Assembly: GCA_022777485.1 (NCBI GenBank)
Contig: JALFGC010000075.1
Location: 1-46,185, forward strand
DNA length: 46,185 nt
Direction: 5' to 3'
Source of the DNA: Bacteroidales bacterium
Lineage (GTDB): Bacteria > Bacteroidota > Bacteroidia > Bacteroidales > Paludibacteraceae
The notes below the pieces were generated by a model. It was not told the DNA's origin, searched no databases, and worked only from the letters and a program-made list of their open reading frames with translations. Position 1 is the first letter of the stretch, and the number at the start of each line of letters is the position of its first letter. A program made the position numbers and the translations under genes. Shown piece by piece: positions 17,001 through 25,655 of this stretch.

Positions 17001-17882
17001 GCTCTGCTCCATGTCGTCCAGCAAGCCTTTGTGGCGCAGGTAGCGCGCACCGATAGTGGCTAACTCCATGAGGCACAGCGGTTTCTGCTCGCGGTGCAGT
17101 TCACGGCGGATGTCGTGGAACAAGCCGAGGCTGCTCTCTATCTCGTCTTTCATAAACGAGTCATCCACCTTGATGGTCTCCAATATCGTGGTGAAGGTGG
17201 TGTGTCGGCAGTGGTCAGACCAATAGGTGTCGAGGATACGCAGTTCGGTCTCCGTCGGGTCGCGCTGCTCCTTGCGGAAATACGCCACCACCTCGGCGAG
17301 GTCATCGGCATTCATCGCCAGTCCCCACTGCTTGCAGAAAGCCTCTAACTCGGGGCGGCTGCCTGCCTCTCCTACTGCCATCTGTGTGAAACCCGTGAGG
17401 TCTGCCAAGGGCTTCACATCCGCAGTCTGGTTTTGCGACAACTGCGAGAGGTCTTTCTCGCGGCTCTCCACGGCATTGATATAGTAGTGGCGAATACGGC
17501 TCAGGTCGGCATCCGACAGGTCGTCATCGAAGATAAGCAGACGGCTGGAGCGTATCTCCACCTCTGCCGCAGGGTCTATCAGGTGCACGCAGTCCACCGC
17601 CGACGAAGCACGCTGGTCGAACTGCCCGGGGATATACTCCACGGCAAGATATTTCTTACCCTCCAACGCGCAACTGTCTGACACCGTGTCGGTTACAGTC
17701 TCGCCAAACACCGTGTAGCGGCACTGCTCCAGCAACTCCGGCGTGAAGCCGAAGAGGTCATACACATTGATATATCTGAGCGACTGCAGGTGCAACTGCA
17801 AGTTCTCATTCAACTCGTGGCGCAGACTGTCTGCCTCCACACGAAAAGCCTCACGCTTCTCTACAAAGATACGAAAAATCAT
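14025..17882 (-). CDS. purL: Phosphoribosylformylglycinamidine synthase (single-chain) with two repeat-encoded insertions
   Basis: FGAM synthase converts FGAR plus glutamine and ATP to FGAM in de novo purine synthesis. This is the large fused form: N-terminal and synthetase domains (about 1-900; GGxxSCxGGAxRDPLSGRA-type block, DFGAGGVSVAIGEL) and a C-terminal class I glutaminase (from about 1018; FPGTNCDYDSAK, nucleophile region GICNGFQAL). The start at 17882 (MIFRIFVEKREAF) is chosen because an upstream in-frame extension to 17993 is repeat sequence. The predicted 1285 residues exceed the usual 1230-1240; the excess is two roughly 36-residue insertions encoded by family-1 repeats (residues about 903-939 and 980-1016). 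One interrupts a loop before IGEVIEGEALIING, the other the linker to the glutaminase. Last gene of the - strand nucleotide cluster. Confidence 0.95.
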   Translation of the reverse strand: MIFRIFVEKREAFRVEADSLRHELNENLQLHLQSLRYINVYDLFGFTPELLEQCRYTVFGETVTDTVSDSCALEGKKYLAVEYIPGQFDQRASSAVDCVHLIDPAAEVEIRSSRLLIFDDDLSDADLSRIRHYYINAVESREKDLSQLSQNQTADVKPLADLTGFTQMAVGEAGSRPELEAFCKQWGLAMNADDLAEVVAYFRKEQRDPTETELRILDTYWSDHCRHTTFTTILETIKVDDSFMKDEIESSLGLFHDIRRELHREQKPLCLMELATIGARYLRHKGLLDDMEQSEENNACSVFIEVDVDGQQEKWLLQFKNETHNHPTEIEPFGGASTCLGGAIRDPLSGRAYVYQAMRVTGAGDIYKPVSETLAGKLPQQVISRKAAAGYSSYGNQIGLATTHVREIYHPSYVAKRLEVGAVVGAVKAENVRRESPAAGDIILLLGGRTGRDGIGGATGSSKEHTEASLESCGSEVQKGNAPEERKLQRLFRRPEVTRLIKKSNDFGAGGVSVAIGELADGLDIYLDRVPTKYSGLNPTELAISESQERMAVVIEAKDREAFEHYCHLDNVEFTHVADVTDTGRMRQFYKGTLVADLTREFIDSAGAKHFAKATILPVEERDPFRQQPAGNTLQERMEHVLAAPNVVSQKGLIEMFDATIGRSTVLMPFGGKTQQTETQVSVQKLPTDGVTNTASIMAYGYNPFIAEWSPYHGAAYAVVEACSKVVAAGADYSRMRFSYQEYFERMTHDPHTFGKPLSALLGALKMQVALGLPSIGGKDSMSGTFEHINVPPTLIAFGITTVNADKVISPEFKQAGNRLYLVKHTPLANYMPNTDQLQANWQAVTEGIQRGRIVSAYAIGFGGVAEAIAKMSFGNQLAANITLSEDELFAYNYGSILVEAKEDEGLRTQDERQNSTDSDTSDTKVISPSSFILHPSSKIGEVIEGEALIINGERVSREALLKANTAPFERIYPATAPVQDERLKIKDERQNSNDFETSETKVISPSSCVLHPSSSTPVVYIPVFPGTNCDYDSAKAWRAAGAEVETTIFRNLTPQDVLDSIDEMATHIDRCHILMFAGGFSAGDEPDGSGKFIANVINNKKVAAAIIALIDRGGLILGICNGFQALVKSGLLPYGKLGMVTPDSPTLFRNDINRHISQMVTTVVATDGSRSPWLHGMTKGELHSIAVSHGEGKFVVSEAMAAELFANGQVAFQYADPATGEATMQSPYNPNGSYYAIEGILSANGQILGKMGHSERYEENVFRNIAGNKLQPLFLNAVRYFTGD
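14838..14944 (-). repeat. Family-1 element inside purL (glutaminase linker copy)
   Basis: A 107-bp element with GGATGAA/TTCATCC arms and a core containing a CTCTGAGG...CAAAG imperfect inner hairpin. Read with purL it gives DERQNSNDFETSETKV then ISPSSCVLHPSS. It is in the only stop-free frame of the six. Confidence 0.9.
15069..15175 (-). repeat. Family-1 element inside purL (loop copy)
   Basis: A 107-bp element, same orientation and frame as the other purL copy, translated as DEGLRTQDERQNSTDSDTSD then [15 protein letters not shown]. The two copies differ at many positions, so they are not a recent local duplication of one another. Confidence 0.9.
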
Positions 17883-17892
17883 ATTGTTTAGG

Positions 17893-18219
17893 ATTTTAAG
17901 ACCGCTGCGCTGTCTGATGCTTGCATCCCGACTAGTCGGGAACGTTTCACTGAAAGACTGATTTGCCAACATCCGCCAAGAATCCTTCCTCATCTCTGCA
18001 AGGGCGTAGCCCGCAGCAAGGAGTTTTTCCTATTCCTGTTCGCTGACGCTCTATTTATCCCGACGTGTCGGGACGAGATTCATGGGATTTTTGCAGAAGA
18101 TACCATTTCTGAGACCATATCAGTCTGACAGCGAACGAAGTGAGCGGTCGTTTGTCGTTCAGCGCAAAGCGCGGTCGGACAGTCGCCAGACGATCTTTCA
18201 GCGCAAAGCGCGGTCTAAA
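17893..18219 (-). repeat. Family-2 long repeat, copy A (purL-purE gap)
   Basis: About 325 bp filling the whole purL-purE gap. On the - strand it starts at the purE stop codon (ATTTAGACCGCGC). It contains two CCCGAC-N2-GTCGGG palindromes (17927-17940, 18059-18072), an AAGGGCGTAGCCCGCAGCAAGG-type segment and tandem GCGGTC/GCGAA palindromes. Most of it is nearly identical to copy B (20607-20873), and it is clearly related to copy C (25656-25929). No ORF of interest and no Bacteroidetes-type promoter was found in it. Confidence 0.85.
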
Positions 18220-18682
18220 TAACAGTATTCAGTACTTTCTCAGTTTGTTTCTTTCGGAAGTCCTCCAACTGTGCGAGGAGGGCGGCATCGTTCAGGGCAA
18301 GTATCTCTATCGCCAAGAGGGCGGCGTTCTTGCTGCCGTTGATAGCCACCGTCGCCACAGGGATACCGCTCGGCATCTGCACGATACTCAACAGCGAATC
18401 CAATCCGTCCATCGTCTTGCTGCGTACAGGCACGCCGATAACGGGCAACGTGGTCAACCCGGCAATCACACCTGCCAGATGGGCAGCACCACCTGCGCCG
18501 GCAATGATAACGCGCAAGCCCCGCTCCCGAGCCGTCTCCGCCCATTGCATCAGGGCGTGCGGCGCACGGTGCGCACTAATCACGCGTTTCTCTACTTCAA
18601 CACCAAATTCTTGTAGGGTCTCGATAGCAGGAGTCATCACCTCCAAATCACTACCCGAACCCATGATTACACCAACTTTCAT
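18215..18682 (-). CDS. purE: N5-carboxyaminoimidazole ribonucleotide mutase
   Basis: Class I PurE interconverts N5-CAIR and CAIR in purine synthesis. The 155-residue product carries [10 protein letters not shown] (about 7-16), [12 protein letters not shown] (about 36-47) and [12 protein letters not shown] (about 61-72), the full set of conserved blocks. Normal length. It is separated from purL downstream by family-2 copy A and from guaA upstream by a family-1 cluster. The TAG stop (18215-18217) overlaps the edge of the family-2 repeat. No PurK is in the window. Confidence 0.96.
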   Translation of the reverse strand: MKVGVIMGSGSDLEVMTPAIETLQEFGVEVEKRVISAHRAPHALMQWAETARERGLRVIIAGAGGAAHLAGVIAGLTTLPVIGVPVRSKTMDGLDSLLSIVQMPSGIPVATVAINGSKNAALLAIEILALNDAALLAQLEDFRKKQTEKVLNTVI

Positions 18683-18696
18683 ATTTGGAAAAGGAT

Positions 18697-18985
18697 TAAG
18701 GATGAAAGATTAAAGACTAATTAGTTTCTTTGGATATAAGGAATTCTAAAATATAGGACAAAGGATCAAAGACACTATTTGGATGAAGGATTAAGGACAC
18801 TATTTGATGAAAGATTTAGGACACAGGATGAAAGACTAAATAGTGTTGGCTCGAAAAATTCATGGATGAGGGTAATAAGTCTCTTATCTTTCATCTTTCA
18901 TCCTTCATCCTTCATCTTTCATCCTCACAGACGAAGGTAATAAGTCTTTTATCCTTTATCCATCAGCGAAGCGGTCCTTTATCCT
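18697..18985. repeat. Family-1 repeat cluster between guaA and purE
   Basis: This gap of about 300 bases is almost entirely family-1 sequence: arms of GGATTAAGGATGAAAGA type (18697-18830), a complete element in + orientation (about 18825-18915, arms GGATGAAAGACTAAATAG and GGTAATAAGTCTCTTATC), and a further half element (18926-18985, CAGACGAAGGTAATAAGTC). The guaA stop codon abuts it (TAG then AGGATAAAGG on the - strand). No gene or promoter seen. Confidence 0.8.
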
Positions 18986-20596
18986 CTACTCCCACTCTAT
19001 CGTAGCGGGTGGTTTGGAGGAGATGTCGTAGCATACGCGGTTGACACCCTTCACCTTGTTGATAATCTCGTTGGAGCACTTCGCCATAAAGTCGTAAGGC
19101 AGATGCGCCCAGTCGGCGGTCATGGCGTCGGAGGATGTTACCGCCCGCAGCGCCACGGGGTTCTCGTAGGTACGCTCATCGCCCATCACACCTACGCTGC
19201 GCACCTCGCTCAGCAGGATAGCCCCTGCCTGCCATATCTGGTCGTAGAGGCTCACCTCTATCTCGCCGTTCTCCATATTGGTAGGAATGCCCGCAGCCAG
19301 CACAGCACGCGCCTCTTCGCCGCTCAGACGCACCTTGTACTCGCGCAGCCCACGGATGAAGATATCGTCTGCCTCTTGCAGCACACGCACTTTCTCGCGG
19401 GTGATATCGCCCAAGATACGCACGGCCAGCCCCGGTCCCGGGAACGGATGGCGGGTAATCAAGTGCTCGGGCATGCCCATCGAACGACCTACGCGGCGCA
19501 CCTCATCCTTGAACAGCCATTTCAGCGGCTCGCAGAGTTGCAGGTGCATCTCCTCGGGCAGACCGCCCACATTGTGGTGGCTCTTGATAACCTTACCCGT
19601 GATGTTCAGCGACTCGATACGGTCGGGATAGATAGTGCCCTGCGCCAACCATTTCGCGTCGGTAATCTTCTTCGCCTCGGCGTTAAAGACCTCCACGAAG
19701 TCGCGACCGATAATCTTGCGCTTCTTCTCCGGCTCGCTAACGCCTGCCAAATCGCTGAGGAAACGCTCGCTCGCGTCCACGCCAATCACGTGCAACCCGA
19801 GGCACTCATAGTCGCGCATCACGTCCTCAAACTCGTTCTTGCGGAGCATACCGTGGTCCACGAAGATACAGGTCAGTTGGTCGCCTATCGCTTTGTTGAG
19901 CAATACCGCCACCACCGACGAGTCCACGCCACCCGACAGACCAAGGATAACGCGGTCGCTGCCAATCTGCTCGCGCAACTCCTTCACCGTGCTTTCCACA
20001 AACGCGTCCGCGCTCCATTCCTGCTTGCTGCCGCAGACATCTACCACGAAGTTCTTCAGCAGCAGTGTGCCTTGCAGCGAGTGGAATACCTCGGGGTGGA
20101 ACTGTGTGCCGAACACGGGCACCGCCTCGGGAATGTAATAAGCGGCGTTCTGTACCGTCTCGGTGGACGCCACTACATGCGCCCCTTCGGGCAGGCGGGT
20201 GATGCTGTCGCCGTGCGACATCCATACCTGCGAATGCGGCTCAAAACCGCGGAACAGCGGGCAGGTAGTGTCCACAAACTGCAAGTTCTGGCGCCCGTAC
20301 TCGCGCGTGCCCGCGCTCTCCACTTTACCGCCATAGATATGGCTCATGTACTGCGCGCCGTAGCAGATACCCAAGATGGGCAGACGACCGCGAATCCGGC
20401 TCAAGTCCACATGAAAAGCATCGTCGGCATACACGCTCAGAGGCGAGCCGGAGAGGATAACGCCAATCACATCGGAGTCGTCCTCGGGGTACTTGTTGTA
20501 GGGCAGAATCTCGCAGAAAGTGTCCAACTCTCGAACACGCCGCCCGATGAGTTGGGTGGTCTGCGACCCAAAATCTAATATAATAATCTTTTGCAT
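18986..20596 (-). CDS. guaA: GMP synthase (glutamine-hydrolysing)
   Basis: Converts XMP to GMP using glutamine and ATP. The 536-residue protein contains an N-terminal class I glutaminase with nucleophile C78 (LGICYG) and H167/E169 (QFHPE), an N-type ATP pyrophosphatase domain with the P-loop SGGVDSS (221-227), and the GMPS dimerisation domain ending in the typical PPATIEWE. Slightly longer than the usual 505-525. It follows guaB, so the two steps of the GMP branch are adjacent, but they are separated by family-2 copy B rather than the short spacing of a typical operon. Confidence 0.97.
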   Translation of the reverse strand: MQKIIILDFGSQTTQLIGRRVRELDTFCEILPYNKYPEDDSDVIGVILSGSPLSVYADDAFHVDLSRIRGRLPILGICYGAQYMSHIYGGKVESAGTREYGRQNLQFVDTTCPLFRGFEPHSQVWMSHGDSITRLPEGAHVVASTETVQNAAYYIPEAVPVFGTQFHPEVFHSLQGTLLLKNFVVDVCGSKQEWSADAFVESTVKELREQIGSDRVILGLSGGVDSSVVAVLLNKAIGDQLTCIFVDHGMLRKNEFEDVMRDYECLGLHVIGVDASERFLSDLAGVSEPEKKRKIIGRDFVEVFNAEAKKITDAKWLAQGTIYPDRIESLNITGKVIKSHHNVGGLPEEMHLQLCEPLKWLFKDEVRRVGRSMGMPEHLITRHPFPGPGLAVRILGDITREKVRVLQEADDIFIRGLREYKVRLSGEEARAVLAAGIPTNMENGEIEVSLYDQIWQAGAILLSEVRSVGVMGDERTYENPVALRAVTSSDAMTADWAHLPYDFMAKCSNEIINKVKGVNRVCYDISSKPPATIEWE

Positions 20597-20606
20597 GGTT
20601 TATTGG

Positions 20607-20873
20607 ATATTAAGACCGCTTCACTGAACGACTGATTTGCCAACATCCGCCAAGAATCCTTCCTCATCTCTGCAAGGGCGTAGCCCGCAGCAAGGAGTTC
20701 TTCCTATTCCTGTTCGCTGACGCTCTATTTATCCCGACGTGTCGGGACGAGATTCATGGGATTTTTGCAGAGGATACCATTTTTGAGACCATATCAGTCT
20801 GACAGCGAACGAAGTGAGCGGTCGTTTGTCGTTCAGCAGAAACTCGTCCCGACTTGTCGGGAAGCGCGGTCTT
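20607..20873 (-). repeat. Family-2 long repeat, copy B (guaA-guaB gap)
   Basis: About 265 bp, nearly identical to copy A over the central part (ATTTGCCAACATCCGCCAAG through AGCGGTCGTTTGTCGTTCAG). It includes palindromes at 20733-20746 and 20848-20861. On the - strand it begins immediately after the guaB stop (TAG then AAGACCGCGC). Confidence 0.85.
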
Positions 20874-22334
20874 CTATTTCGTGCTATAGTTCGGTGCCTC
20901 GCTGGTAATGGTGATATCGTGGGGATGGCTCTCGCTCATGCCGGCGGCGGAAATCTTCACGAACTTCGCACGCTGCAACTCCTCCAAGTTATGCGCACCC
21001 ACATAACCCATACCCGAGCGAAGTCCGCCCATCAGTTGATAGATGGTCTCGCTCACGCTGCCTTTGTAAGGCACGCGACCAACAATCCCTTCCGGCACTA
21101 ATTTCGACACATTCTTCTCCCCGCCTTGGAAATAGCGGTCAGCCGACCCGGCTTTCATCGCGTCGATAGAGCCCATGCCGCGGTAGGTCTTGAACTTACG
21201 CCCGTTGTAGATAATCGTCTCTCCGGGCGCTTCGTCCGTACCGGCGAACATCGACCCGCACATCACGCAGTTGCCGCCTGCCGCCAGTGCCTTCACCACA
21301 TCGCCCGAGTAGCGCAAACCACCATCGGCGATGATAGGCACGCCCGAGCCCTTGATAGCCTCCGAGGTCTCGAAGATAGCCGTCAACTGAGGCACGCCCA
21401 CACCAGCAATGATACGCGTGGTGCAGATAGAACCCGGACCGATACCTACCTTCACGCCGTCGGCACCGTTCTCCACAAGATACTTCGCAGCCTCAGCGGT
21501 AGCGATATTCCCCACTACGACATCCAGTTTCGGGTATTTCGCCTTTATCGTCCGCAGTGCATTCACAATGTTCTTCGAGTGCCCGTGCGCCGAGTCGAGC
21601 ACGATAGCGTCCACACCCTCTTTGTAGAGCGCGTCCACGCGGTGCATATAGTCTGCCGTGATACCCACGCCCGCAGCGCAGCGCAAGCGACCTTTCGCGT
21701 CCTTGCAAGCATTGGGGAAGTCTTTCAGTTTGGTGATATCTTTGTAGGTAACCAGCCCCGTGAGGTGTCCTTCTTTGTCCACCACGGGCAGTTTCTCCAC
21801 TTTGTGGGTCTGCAGCGCGTGCATAATCGTCGCATTGTCCGTGGATGAGATGGTAATCAGGTCTTGGCTCGTCATCACCTCGGCTACAGGACGCTGCATG
21901 TTCGTCTCAAAACGCAGGTCGCGGTTCGTTACAATCCCCACCAGCATGTCCTTGTTGTCCACCACGGGAATACCGCCGATGTGGTTTTCCTGCATCAACT
22001 GCAGCGCGTCGCCTACGGTCTGCTCTGCCGTAATAGTGATAGGGTCGGAAATCAGTCCGTTCTCCGCACGCTTCACGCGGCGCACTTGAGCCGCCTGCGC
22101 CTCGATAGGCATGTTCTTGTGAATAACACCGATACCGCCTTCGCGGGCGATAGCAATCGCCATCGTCGCCTCCGTCACGGTGTCCATCGCTGCCGACACC
22201 ACGGGGATGTTCAAGCGAATGTTACGGGAGAACTGACAGCGGAGGTCCACCTCACGAGGAAGCACCTCCGAATAAGCGGGCACCAGCAACACATCGTCAA
22301 AGGTAAGCCCCTCTTCAATAATTCGATTTGTCAT
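20874..22334 (-). CDS. guaB: Inosine-5'-monophosphate dehydrogenase
   Basis: NAD-dependent oxidation of IMP to XMP, the committed step to GMP. The 486-residue TIM barrel has the catalytic loop [12 protein letters not shown] with C304, the N-terminal block [13 protein letters not shown] (10-22), two CBS domains inserted at about 92-207 (adenine/guanine nucleotide sensing), and the mobile flap region GMGSIDAMK. Normal length for bacterial IMPDH with CBS pair. The 4-helix-bundle gene ends 36 bases upstream of its start, with family-1 sequence in the gap. Confidence 0.97.
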   Translation of the reverse strand: MTNRIIEEGLTFDDVLLVPAYSEVLPREVDLRCQFSRNIRLNIPVVSAAMDTVTEATMAIAIAREGGIGVIHKNMPIEAQAAQVRRVKRAENGLISDPITITAEQTVGDALQLMQENHIGGIPVVDNKDMLVGIVTNRDLRFETNMQRPVAEVMTSQDLITISSTDNATIMHALQTHKVEKLPVVDKEGHLTGLVTYKDITKLKDFPNACKDAKGRLRCAAGVGITADYMHRVDALYKEGVDAIVLDSAHGHSKNIVNALRTIKAKYPKLDVVVGNIATAEAAKYLVENGADGVKVGIGPGSICTTRIIAGVGVPQLTAIFETSEAIKGSGVPIIADGGLRYSGDVVKALAAGGNCVMCGSMFAGTDEAPGETIIYNGRKFKTYRGMGSIDAMKAGSADRYFQGGEKNVSKLVPEGIVGRVPYKGSVSETIYQLMGGLRSGMGYVGAHNLEELQRAKFVKISAAGMSESHPHDITITSEAPNYSTK

Positions 22335-22337
22335 ATT

Positions 22338-22379
22338 TGGGATATAAGATAAAGGATGAAGGATGAAAGACTAATTACC
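22338..22379. repeat. Family-1 arm between the four-helix-bundle gene and guaB
   Basis: GATAAAGGATGAAGGATGAAAGACTAATTACC. Its CTAATTACC part supplies the stop codon (TAG on the - strand) and last two residues (GN) of the upstream gene. Confidence 0.75.
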
Positions 22380-22763
22380 ATCGGTAGTAGTATTCAACTC
22401 CATCGTTGATAATAATTTCTGCTTAAATGTATATACTCTCTTTTGCAAGCTTTGTACCTTGGTGAGCAATTGATAATACTGTTCGTCTTCTATATAGCCC
22501 CGATTATGCACTATCTCTATTTGCGTTTCCAATTCAAATAACGAGCCTAATGCGATACCTAAAAAATGAGCGACCTCTTTGGTACTTTCCTTGGCACTTC
22601 CTTCTGCTATATTAGACGGGACGGAGACGGCGGCTCTTTGCATTTGGGACGAAATTCCGTATCGTTCTTCTTTCGGAAACTTGTCCGTAATAGCATATAC
22701 CAAGTCTGCCAATTCTACGCCATCCCGCCAAATATCTAATTTCCTAAAATTATGATTATACAT
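22371..22763 (-). CDS. Four-helix-bundle protein, S23 / 23S rRNA-intervening-sequence family
   Basis: A 130-residue helical protein beginning YNHNFRKLDIWRDGVELA and containing SSQMQRAAVSVPSNIAEG (about 39-56), the signature of the S23 family first seen inside intervening sequences of 23S rRNA genes and related in fold to the Avd accessory protein of diversity-generating retroelements. Its biochemical role is not established. It is an outlier here, wedged between pyrB and guaB in a nucleotide-synthesis cluster and flanked on both sides by family-1 repeats; one of these encodes its last codons. It may have arrived with the repeats or be an accidental passenger. No reverse transcriptase or transposase is nearby. 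Confidence 0.9.
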   Translation of the reverse strand: MYNHNFRKLDIWRDGVELADLVYAITDKFPKEERYGISSQMQRAAVSVPSNIAEGSAKESTKEVAHFLGIALGSLFELETQIEIVHNRGYIEDEQYYQLLTKVQSLQKRVYTFKQKLLSTMELNTTTDGN

Positions 22764-22770
22764 CGTTTTG

Positions 22771-22952
22771 GATAAAGGATTAAGGACACAAGATAAAAGA
22801 CTAAATAGTATTGTTTGAATAAAGGATTAAGGACTTTCCTGGGACGAAGGATGAAAGACACAAGATGAAGGACTTATTACCTTTGTCTCTGAGGTATCAG
22901 AGTCGTTACTATTTAGTCTTTCATCCTTCATCCTTTATCCTTCATCCTAAAG
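22771..22952. repeat. Family-1 repeat cluster between pyrB and the four-helix-bundle gene
   Basis: Includes a half element (22771-22860) and a complete, well-preserved element (about 22848-22952: GATGAAGGACTTATTACC, CTCTGAGGTATCAGAG inner hairpin, CTATTTAGTCTTTCATCC). The last arm provides the pyrB stop codon (GGATGA) on the - strand. Confidence 0.85.
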
Positions 22953-23997
22953 AGTGGTCGCAGTAGAAGCACCGTAGCACCCCGTCGGCGTCGCGGTAGG
23001 CTTTCTTCTCCACGGGCTCGGTGGTGGAGATACAGCGGTCGTTATGGCATGGGCAGTCGGTCGCTGTAGGTGTAAGCGCAGAGGGCTGCGCCTGCTCTTT
23101 CCATTGCAGCAGGGTGTAAATCAGCGCCATACGCACATACTTCCCGTTCTCCACTTGGCGGAAATAGGCGGCACGCGGGTCTTTGTCCACCTCCACCGTG
23201 ATCTCGTTCACGCGCGGCAGCGGGTGCAGCACTATCATGCTCGGCTTACCTAACGCCATCTTCTCCGTATCAAGGATGAACGAGTCTTTCAGCCGCTCGT
23301 ACTCCGCTTTGTCGGCAAAACGCTCCTGCTGCACGCGCGTCATATAGAGCACATCCACCAGCGGCATTGCCTCTTCCAGCGTGCTGCACTCGCGGTAATT
23401 GTCGCCCAACTCGTTCTTCATGTAGTCGGGCAGGCGCAACTCCTTCGGCGAGATAAGCACGAACTGCACTCCCTCGTAGCGGCGCATGGCTTTGATGAGC
23501 GAATGCACGGTGCGACCGTATTTCAAGTCGCCGCAGAGCCCCACCGTCAAGTGGTCAAAATGCCCCAACTCACGGCGTATGGTCAGCAGGTCGGTCATTG
23601 TCTGCGTGGGGTGCGAGTGCCCGCCGTCGCCTGCGTTGATGATAGGGATACGGCTGTACTCCGAAGCCACCCGCGGCGCACCCTCTTTGTAGTGGCGCAT
23701 AGCCACGATGTCGGCAAACGCGCTCACCACGCGTATCGTGTCTGCCACCGTCTCGCCTTTGCTCACACTGCTGCTACGCGCGTCGGAGAAACCCAGCACA
23801 TTGCCGCCCAACTCCATCATCGCAGCGGTAAAACTCAATCGCGTGCGGGTGCTCGGCTCATAGAATAGCGTCGCGAGTTTCTTCCCGCGGCAAGCATCGG
23901 CATATTTCTCTTTGTGCGCAATAATATCCAGCGCACGCTCAATAATCGCATCTATTTCGGCAGTACTCAAATCTGTCGGGTCTAACAAATGTCTCAT
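22942..23997 (-). CDS. pyrB: Aspartate carbamoyltransferase catalytic chain fused to a PyrI-type zinc domain
   Basis: Condenses carbamoyl phosphate with aspartate, the committed step of pyrimidine synthesis. Residues 1-297 are a complete PyrB chain: STRTR (49-53), SVSKGE with K80, HPTQT (129-133) and HPLPRVNEI (258-266). After a proline/alanine-rich linker (about 301-314) come C317-x4-C322 and C343-x2-C346 with CISTTEPV between, matching the zinc-ribbon half of the regulatory chain PyrI (E. coli C109, C114, C138, C141). The N-terminal nucleotide-binding domain of PyrI, about 100 residues, is absent. The zinc domain of PyrI normally contacts catalytic chains, so a role in assembly is likely and CTP/ATP control is not expected. 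The TGA stop lies in a family-1 arm. Confidence 0.93.
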   Translation of the reverse strand: MRHLLDPTDLSTAEIDAIIERALDIIAHKEKYADACRGKKLATLFYEPSTRTRLSFTAAMMELGGNVLGFSDARSSSVSKGETVADTIRVVSAFADIVAMRHYKEGAPRVASEYSRIPIINAGDGGHSHPTQTMTDLLTIRRELGHFDHLTVGLCGDLKYGRTVHSLIKAMRRYEGVQFVLISPKELRLPDYMKNELGDNYRECSTLEEAMPLVDVLYMTRVQQERFADKAEYERLKDSFILDTEKMALGKPSMIVLHPLPRVNEITVEVDKDPRAAYFRQVENGKYVRMALIYTLLQWKEQAQPSALTPTATDCPCHNDRCISTTEPVEKKAYRDADGVLRCFYCDHSLG

Positions 23998-23998
23998 T

Positions 23999-24162
23999 TT
24001 GGGATTAAGGATAAAGGATAAAGGATTAAAGACGAAATAGTTTTGTATAGAGGAAGGATAATGGATACAGGATTAAGGACAAAATAGGGTTGAATTTGAA
24101 TAGGCACAGACGAAGGTAATAAGTCTTTCATCCTTCATCCTTAATCCTTTATCCTTCATCCT
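23999..24162. repeat. Family-1 repeat cluster between pyrE and pyrB
   Basis: Left half with GGATAAAGGATTAAAGACGAAATAG (about 24010-24040), a degenerate middle, and right half CAGACGAAGGTAATAAGTC plus repeated TTCATCC (24108-24162). The pyrE stop is TAG followed at once by GATGAAGG on the - strand. Confidence 0.8.
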
Positions 24163-24796
24163 ACTCCCGCCACCCTTCGTCGCTCGGGTTAGCGCGGAAC
24201 TTCAGCAGACGGGCTTTGTCTTCAGGCGCGATATACTGCTCCTCTACGGCTACGTCTACGAGCGTGTCAAGGTCGCACAGGCTCACGTTCTTCAACGTGG
24301 CGGCTGCCAAGCGGTCAAGCCCTTTCTGCATGCCGTAGGTGAAGATACTCACCACGCCCAACACCTCGGCACCTGCCTCGCGCAGCACCTCTGCCACTTC
24401 GATACAACTGCCCGCAGTAGAAATCAGGTCTTCCACGACCACCACTTTCTGCCCTTTCTCCAGCCTTCCTTCTATCTGGTTGCCGCGTCCGTGGTCTTTC
24501 GCACCGCTGCGCACATACCCCATCGGCAGCCCGAGGATAGTCGCCGTAATCGCCGCGTGGGCGATACCTGCCGTAGAAGTACCCATCAGCACCTCTGCCT
24601 CAGGATACTCCCTTCGGATAATCTCTGCCAGCCCGTTCTCTACATCCTCTCGCACGCGCACATCGCTCAGCGTCAAGCGGTTATCGCAATAAATCGGACT
24701 CTTGATACCACTCGCCCATGTGAAGGGCTCATTCGGACGAAGGAAGACCGCCTTTATCGACAGCAGGTCTTTCGCAATAAGTTGTTTTGTTACCAT
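24161..24796 (-). CDS. pyrE: Orotate phosphoribosyltransferase
   Basis: Joins orotate to PRPP to give OMP. The 211-residue product (start at 24796, MVTKQLIAKDLL, preferred over a start five codons upstream, which adds nothing conserved) has FTWASGIKSPIYCDNR near the N-terminus and the PRPP loop VVVVEDLISTAGS (about 116-128). Complete. It sits in the order pyrF-pyrE-pyrB on the - strand; the gap to pyrF holds a simple tandem repeat. Confidence 0.96.
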   Translation of the reverse strand: MVTKQLIAKDLLSIKAVFLRPNEPFTWASGIKSPIYCDNRLTLSDVRVREDVENGLAEIIRREYPEAEVLMGTSTAGIAHAAITATILGLPMGYVRSGAKDHGRGNQIEGRLEKGQKVVVVEDLISTAGSCIEVAEVLREAGAEVLGVVSIFTYGMQKGLDRLAAATLKNVSLCDLDTLVDVAVEEQYIAPEDKARLLKFRANPSDEGWRE

Positions 24797-24825
24797 ATAT
24801 TTTTCAAGCAATCTATATCGAGACA

Positions 24826-24915
24826 GGAGTTAACGATTAGTTAGTGATTAGTTAGTGATTAGTTAGTGATTAGTTAACGATTAGTTAGTGATTAGCGGGT
24901 GATTAGCGGGTGATT
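24826..24915. repeat. Tandem GATTAGTTAGTG repeat between pyrF and pyrE
   Basis: About five 12-13 bp units of TTAGTTAGTGATTAG, with TTAACGATTAG variants and then GCGGGTGATTA units (24826-24915). It fills most of the 133-base gap and probably varies in copy number. Confidence 0.8.
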
Positions 24916-24929
24916 TACCTGACAATTCC

Positions 24930-25625
24930 CTACCCCACAAACTCCTCCAAGCACCGTTTGTATGCCGCTACGGGGTCTTCGGCGGCGGTAATCGGGCGCC
25001 CTACCACGATGAAGTCCGTCCCTATCTCACGCGCCTGTGCGGGAGTGGTAACGCGCACTTGGTCGCCCACCGCACCGTCGGCGAAGCGAATCCCGGGCGT
25101 AACCGTCAGGAACTCCTTGCCGCAAGCCGCTTTCACCATACCTGCCTCCAGCGGCGAGCACACCACGCCGTCCAAGCCCGCTTTCCGCGCGTTCTGCGCA
25201 TAGTGCACCACCACATCGCCTATCTTCCCCTCAATCAGTAGGTCCTCGTGCATACGCTCCTCGCTCGTAGAGGTCAGTTGCGTTACCGCCAAGAGTATCG
25301 GTCGGCTACCGTCCGCGCGGGTGAGCCCCTCGCGTGCCGCCTCCATCATCGCAATAGTGCCTGCCGCGTGCAGGTTACACATATCCACATCCAAACGGCT
25401 CAGCACCGCCATCGCTTTCTTCACCGTATTGGGTATGTCGTGCAACTTCAAGTCAAGGAAAATCTTATGCCCCCGACGCTTCAGTTCACGCACAATCTGC
25501 GGACCCTCCGCATAGTACAACTCCATACCAATCTTCACATACGGACGCAGTTCACCGAACCTGTCCAAAAAGCGAAAAGTCTCCTCCGCCGAGGCAAAAT
25601 CACAAGCAATAATTACATCTTTCAT
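24930..25625 (-). CDS. pyrF: Orotidine-5'-phosphate decarboxylase (short, group I form)
   Basis: Decarboxylates OMP to UMP. The 231-residue chain (start at 25625, [10 protein letters not shown]; upstream codons MRSNKISSI look non-conserved) has the catalytic [11 protein letters not shown] motif with the Lys/Asp tetrad and the C-terminal [17 protein letters not shown] phosphate loop. This is the short form typical of Bacillus and Clostridia. Many Bacteroidetes carry the longer roughly 270-residue form (TIGR02127 type), so it supports transfer of this cluster. It lies 301 bases from pyrD, a gap filled by family-2 copy C. Confidence 0.95.
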   Translation of the reverse strand: MKDVIIACDFASAEETFRFLDRFGELRPYVKIGMELYYAEGPQIVRELKRRGHKIFLDLKLHDIPNTVKKAMAVLSRLDVDMCNLHAAGTIAMMEAAREGLTRADGSRPILLAVTQLTSTSEERMHEDLLIEGKIGDVVVHYAQNARKAGLDGVVCSPLEAGMVKAACGKEFLTVTPGIRFADGAVGDQVRVTTPAQAREIGTDFIVVGRPITAAEDPVAAYKRCLEEFVG

Positions 25626-25655
25626 AATGGATGATATTTTATTTGACCGCATTGC

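Noticed and set aside
14025..17993. Longer purL start at 17993
   Set aside because: The extra 37 codons lie in the family-2 repeat; conserved PurL sequence begins at MIFRIFVEKREAF (17882).
22371..22763. A 23S rRNA intervening sequence
   Set aside because: The S23-type gene is not surrounded by rRNA; it lies between guaB and pyrB.
24826..24915. CRISPR array
   Set aside because: The GATTAGTTAGTG units are contiguous without unique spacers, so this is a simple tandem repeat.
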